In this document: positions 6,517 to 9,065 of the stretch, one piece after another | How the letters are laid out: each line of letters begins with the position of its first letter | Numbering within the stretch: the first letter of the stretch is position 1 | Source of the DNA: Firmicutes bacterium UBA5420 | GTDB taxonomy: Bacteria > Bacillota > Limnochordia > Darwinibacteriales > Darwinibacteriaceae | Direction of reading: 5' to 3' | NCBI GenBank assembly: GCA_002409455.1 | Contig: DHNI01000029.1 | Location: 1-9,065 of the forward strand | DNA: 9,065 nucleotides | Translations under genes and position numbers: made by a program | Notes under the pieces: generated by a model | Database searches by the model: none | Told to the model about the DNA's origin: nothing | The model's input: the letters and a program-made list of their open reading frames with translations, nothing else

Positions 6517-7983
6517 TTACTTGCTTCGTGATGGTAATATATATTCGTGGGGATCATAGGTGAAGCCTTGATCCAGGGGATGTGTCGGTCGTTTTATGTG
6601 TTTGTAGTTTAACGCAGCGAAATCTTGGTTCGTGAAACCTGGGGTCAATGCCAATAAACCATAGCTCGCGATCGCTTCGTACTTGGGATCTAAATATCCA
6701 CTTTTTAGAACCAGAATCCGGTATTCCTTCGGCCTTAGCCCTAATTGTTCAAGATCCTTAGGATCGAGCATCATCACACGATCCTTACTGACTACTACAT
6801 CAATTCCGGCTACCTGTATGGCCACGGCTGGCGTTTTCCCTAGGTTACCTATATGCTTGAGCCTGGCCACGGCTGTGATACCGGGCGCTCCAGCCTCGAT
6901 ATTCAACTTACCAAACGTCAACTCAAAGCTTGATCCGATTTTTTGTGTGAGACAGTACTCATAAGCTGTTTCGTCAGCTATAGCTCCAAACAAGATGTTC
7001 CTGAGATTCTGCTGTAGCATGATTTGAAGTGGATAGACAATATTTTGGCTTCCTCCAGCCCCAGGATTATCTCCGCAATCTGCGATACAGACAGGCCCCC
7101 TTTTTGCGTTTAATGCCATCGCTAAAGACTCTGCAAAGGGATATGCTGCAGTAGTAAATTTAAACTGATCAAGCTTGCTCCAAAATTCTTCTGCCAGGCG
7201 TAGCGCCTCGGCTTGGGCCAGCCTAGGATTTTCCTTGGTTACTACTAGGGCTGTTCCCTGATTGTAACGTACATCAACCCAGGGGAAACCCAGAAGAAGA
7301 GAGGAAGAGAGCACATTTGGCAACTTGTCCATGGCTTCCATCTTCCGAATCAAGGAAACCATGGGTGGTTTTGCTGATTCGGACTGTTCCCCAGAAACAA
7401 GCAGGGGAAGCCCCACCCCGCACATGGATAGTTTATAACCCTTTGTTAAAGCATCCATCAATAACTGAGCAGCTCTTTCGCCTGTTTCCATGGTGTCGAC
7501 ATGGGGTGCAGTGCGAAAACCTGCAAAAGCGTCAGCTTTCTCCATCATTCTTTCAGTTATGGTGGCATGCATATCTAACGAGGTAACAATGGGAACTCCA
7601 TCACCGACCATCGCTCTCACTTCTGTTAACAAATCCCCTTCGGCATCTCCGATATTCTCCACCACCATACTTCCATGCAGATGCAGGCAGACCCCATCAA
7701 TTTGTTCCGTTTTGCTCAGTTCAGCTAAGAAGCCTTCCTTCATGGTTTGGTAGGCTTCAAAAGAGACAAGCCCTCCAGGCGTAGCCCGGGCAAATATGGT
7801 CGGAAGCACCTCGGCGCCACAGGATTGGATCACCTTGTAGATACCATGCAAGGGAGAGCGCCCATCTTCTCTGAGGCGGGATAGGACATCGTTTCCATAC
7901 GCTGGTGAGAAGTCTTCAAGACTCATGTACTTAGGGTTGAATGAATTAGATTCATGGGAAAGGCTACCAATTACAATTCTCAT
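6517..7983 (-). CDS. M81 family metallopeptidase (MlrC-like)
   Basis: Relative of MlrC, the enzyme for a late step in breakdown of the cyclic peptide microcystin-LR. The family is a zinc-dependent hydrolase of small or unusual peptides. The 488 residues are full length, with an N-terminal domain (about 1-290, formerly DUF1485) and the MlrC C-terminal domain (about 298-475). Candidate metal and active-site residues are His10-Glu11 in SLSHESNSF, LHLHGSM (100-106), Asp137 and His139 in SLDMHAT, and His161, Asp163 and Glu166 in APHVDTMETGE. The second domain opens with ADCGDNPGAGGSQN (301-314) and closes with ALTPGFTNQDF and PTHPLD. No signal peptide is seen, so it is cytoplasmic. AAAGGA at 7995-8000 is the only ribosome site and sits rather far (11 bases) from the ATG. 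It follows the permease gene by 31 bases, which points to hydrolysis of the imported compound. MlrC homologues are widespread in bacteria that do not degrade microcystin, so the substrate is open. Confidence 0.93.
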   Translation of the reverse strand: MRIVIGSLSHESNSFNPKYMSLEDFSPAYGNDVLSRLREDGRSPLHGIYKVIQSCGAEVLPTIFARATPGGLVSFEAYQTMKEGFLAELSKTEQIDGVCLHLHGSMVVENIGDAEGDLLTEVRAMVGDGVPIVTSLDMHATITERMMEKADAFAGFRTAPHVDTMETGERAAQLLMDALTKGYKLSMCGVGLPLLVSGEQSESAKPPMVSLIRKMEAMDKLPNVLSSSLLLGFPWVDVRYNQGTALVVTKENPRLAQAEALRLAEEFWSKLDQFKFTTAAYPFAESLAMALNAKRGPVCIADCGDNPGAGGSQNIVYPLQIMLQQNLRNILFGAIADETAYEYCLTQKIGSSFELTFGKLNIEAGAPGITAVARLKHIGNLGKTPAVAIQVAGIDVVVSKDRVMMLDPKDLEQLGLRPKEYRILVLKSGYLDPKYEAIASYGLLALTPGFTNQDFAALNYKHIKRPTHPLDQGFTYDPHEYILPSRSK

Positions 7984-8014
7984 TTAGCATCACGTCCTTT
8001 CTATATATATTGCA

Positions 8015-8863
8015 TCAACTATTTCTCAGCCTCGGGTCTAGTAGATCGCGCAATCCATCGCCCAAGAGATTGAAGCCAAGCACTGTTATGAGGATAGCCA
8101 AGCCCGGAAAGAGCGAGAGATGCGGGGCAATTGTAATAAAGGTTCTTCCGGTACTAATCATGGCACCCCATTCTGGGGTGGGTGGAACTACCCCTAAGCC
8201 TAGGAAACTCAAGGTGGAGGCGCTTAAAACAACACCGCCAGCGGTCAATGTAGCTTGAACCAAAAGAGGGGCCAGAGCGTTTCGAAGAATGTGTTTGAAC
8301 ATAATGCCCAGATTACTAAGCCCAAGAGCTTTTGCTGCCTCTACATATTCGCTTTGTTTAAGAGATATGGTCAAATTGCGACATAAGCGTCCGTAGACAG
8401 GTATAGAAAAAATGGCAATAGCGATGAGCATATTTATTAGGGAAGGGCCTAGGACGCTTACAATCAAGATCGCTAGAATAATGCCGGGAAATGCATAGAC
8501 AATATCTAAAAACCACATAATGGCACGGTCAACAGAACCTCCAAAATAGCCCGCGATTAGGCCTAAAGGAACCCCTATGGCCATAGCTAGGCTGACACCC
8601 ATGCCAATCTCGAGCAGACTAATGCGAGCGCCATGGATAACTCTGGACAGGAGGCAACGACCGAATTGATCCGTTCCAAAGGGATATTTCCGGCTCGGTG
8701 TTTGATAAGCATTACGCAAGTTCTGCTCGAGAGGATCATGTGGCGCTACCAGGGAAGCAAATAGCCCCATAAGCAAAATAAGGGCGACAAGTCCGCCGCC
8801 AATAATGATGTTTTTTCTGCGTAACAAGATAGTCTTAGCAGTAGTTTTCGCTCTTTGCATCAT
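8015..8863 (-). CDS. Peptide/nickel-type ABC transporter permease, DppC/OppC-like (second transporter)
   Basis: Complete inner-membrane permease of 282 residues. The N-terminus has a cytoplasmic basic stretch, then a first membrane segment at about 18-40 (GGGLVALILLMGLFASLVAP). The family loop follows as FGTDQFGRCLLSRVIHGARISL (62-83), which normally reads GRD; here Cys70 replaces Asp. Further membrane segments and the EAA coupling loop (EYVEAAKALGLSNLG, 172-186, then HILRN) follow. It ends with LSFLGLGVVPPTPEWG and LLDPRLRNS, both typical. Two start codons stand side by side (8863 and 8860); the ribosome site AGAGGTG at 8866-8872 fits 8860 better. The gene begins 8 bases after the DppB-like stop. 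It clearly differs in sequence from the DppC-like fragment at 1-486, so it is not a recent duplicate. No ATPase genes for this transporter are in view on this strand; they may lie beyond 9065 or be shared. Confidence 0.95.
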   Translation of the reverse strand: MMQRAKTTAKTILLRRKNIIIGGGLVALILLMGLFASLVAPHDPLEQNLRNAYQTPSRKYPFGTDQFGRCLLSRVIHGARISLLEIGMGVSLAMAIGVPLGLIAGYFGGSVDRAIMWFLDIVYAFPGIILAILIVSVLGPSLINMLIAIAIFSIPVYGRLCRNLTISLKQSEYVEAAKALGLSNLGIMFKHILRNALAPLLVQATLTAGGVVLSASTLSFLGLGVVPPTPEWGAMISTGRTFITIAPHLSLFPGLAILITVLGFNLLGDGLRDLLDPRLRNS

Positions 8864-8865
8864 TT

Positions 8866-8872
8866 CACCTCT
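8866..8872 (-). promoter_or_regulatory. Ribosome binding site AGAGGTG, overlapping the upstream stop codon
   Basis: Read on the - strand, AGAGGTG is complementary to the 16S anti-Shine-Dalgarno sequence. Its first base is the final A of the DppB-like TAA stop. Its core GAGG (8868-8871) is 4 bases from the ATG ending at 8863 and 7 from the ATG ending at 8860, so the second ATG is the better-placed start. The arrangement implies coupled translation of the two permease subunits. Confidence 0.7.
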
Positions 8873-9065
8873 TAATCGAACCGCATACGGGGATTGACCG
8901 TAGCCAGCACAATATCTGTCATACTATTTACAATTACAACTGCACTTACAGTAAAGAGGACAGTACCTTGAATGACTGGATAATCACGGTAACGCACTGA
9001 ATCAATCAACAATCGACCTATGCCTGGCCACGAAAAAACTGTCTCAGTAGCTACTGCTCCAGCTA
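8872..9065 (-). CDS. Peptide/nickel-type ABC transporter permease, DppB/OppB-like (C-terminal part; start is beyond the window)
   Basis: The last 63 residues and the TAA stop (8872-8874) of the other permease subunit, read by hand because no start codon lies inside the window. The frame is open to the window edge. It begins GAVATETVFSWPGIGRLL, the highly conserved E-x-x-F-x-x-P-G-x-G-R-L segment of DppB/OppB, continues with RDYPVIQGTVLFT and a hydrophobic segment (VSAVVIVNSMTDIVLA), and ends TVNPRMRFD, matching the usual DPRxRY-type end. DppB followed directly by DppC is the normal gene order, so this and the next gene encode the two halves of one membrane channel. About 80% of the protein lies outside the window. 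Confidence 0.92.
   Translation of the reverse strand, partial: AGAVATETVFSWPGIGRLLIDSVRYRDYPVIQGTVLFTVSAVVIVNSMTDIVLATVNPRMRFD

Noticed and set aside
7984..8014. AT-rich TATATATA stretch between the permease and M81 genes as an internal promoter on the - strand
   Set aside because: A -10-like sequence exists, but the nearest TTGATG lies almost next to it, far too close for a -35 element, so no promoter is supported.
1..8863. The two DppC-like permeases as a recent duplication
   Set aside because: Their EAA loops and C-terminal regions differ at many positions (for example RVSGASDSRIIFSYIMPN against KALGLSNLGIMFKHILRN), so they are distinct family members.

Overview
The window looks like chromosomal DNA of a bacterium, most likely a Bacillota (Firmicutes) member. 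This is inferred from the strong, closely spaced Shine-Dalgarno sites (AAAGGAGG type), the tightly packed operons, the roughly balanced base composition by eye, and the protein style. The exact genus cannot be read from the sequence. There is no tRNA, rRNA, CRISPR array or insertion sequence, and no gene-free stretch longer than about 60 bases.

The layout is two operons that converge at about 4515-4573. Left half, + strand, 1-4514: the 3' part of a DppC/OppC-type permease, two peptide-transporter ATPases (DppD/OppD-like and DppF/OppF-like), a hydantoin/Asp-Glu racemase-family protein, and an M19 (renal/membrane dipeptidase) family enzyme. Right half, - strand, 9065-4574: the 3' end of a DppB/OppB-type permease that has no start codon in the window, a complete second DppC/OppC-type permease, an M81 (MlrC) family metallopeptidase, a CutC-family TIM-barrel protein, and a ROK-family regulator. 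A long imperfect hairpin fills the gap between the convergent operons.

Taken together, the window reads as a peptide or peptide-like uptake and breakdown locus. Two separate nickel/peptide-class ABC importers are each linked to cytoplasmic enzymes that act on unusual amide substrates: an M19 dipeptidase and a racemase on one side, an M81 hydrolase on the other. A plausible but unproven reading is import of peptides that contain D-residues or are cyclic or modified, followed by hydrolysis and stereochemical conversion, with the ROK protein as local regulator. The true substrate is unknown.

The main anomalies are these. A one-base frameshift near 1342 cuts the conserved C-terminal cysteine domain off the DppD-like ATPase. 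The M19 enzyme has an HxH motif where the family normally has HxD. The CutC-family gene sits in a setting with nothing related to copper. The intergenic hairpin is fully paired (with G-U pairs) only on the + strand transcript.
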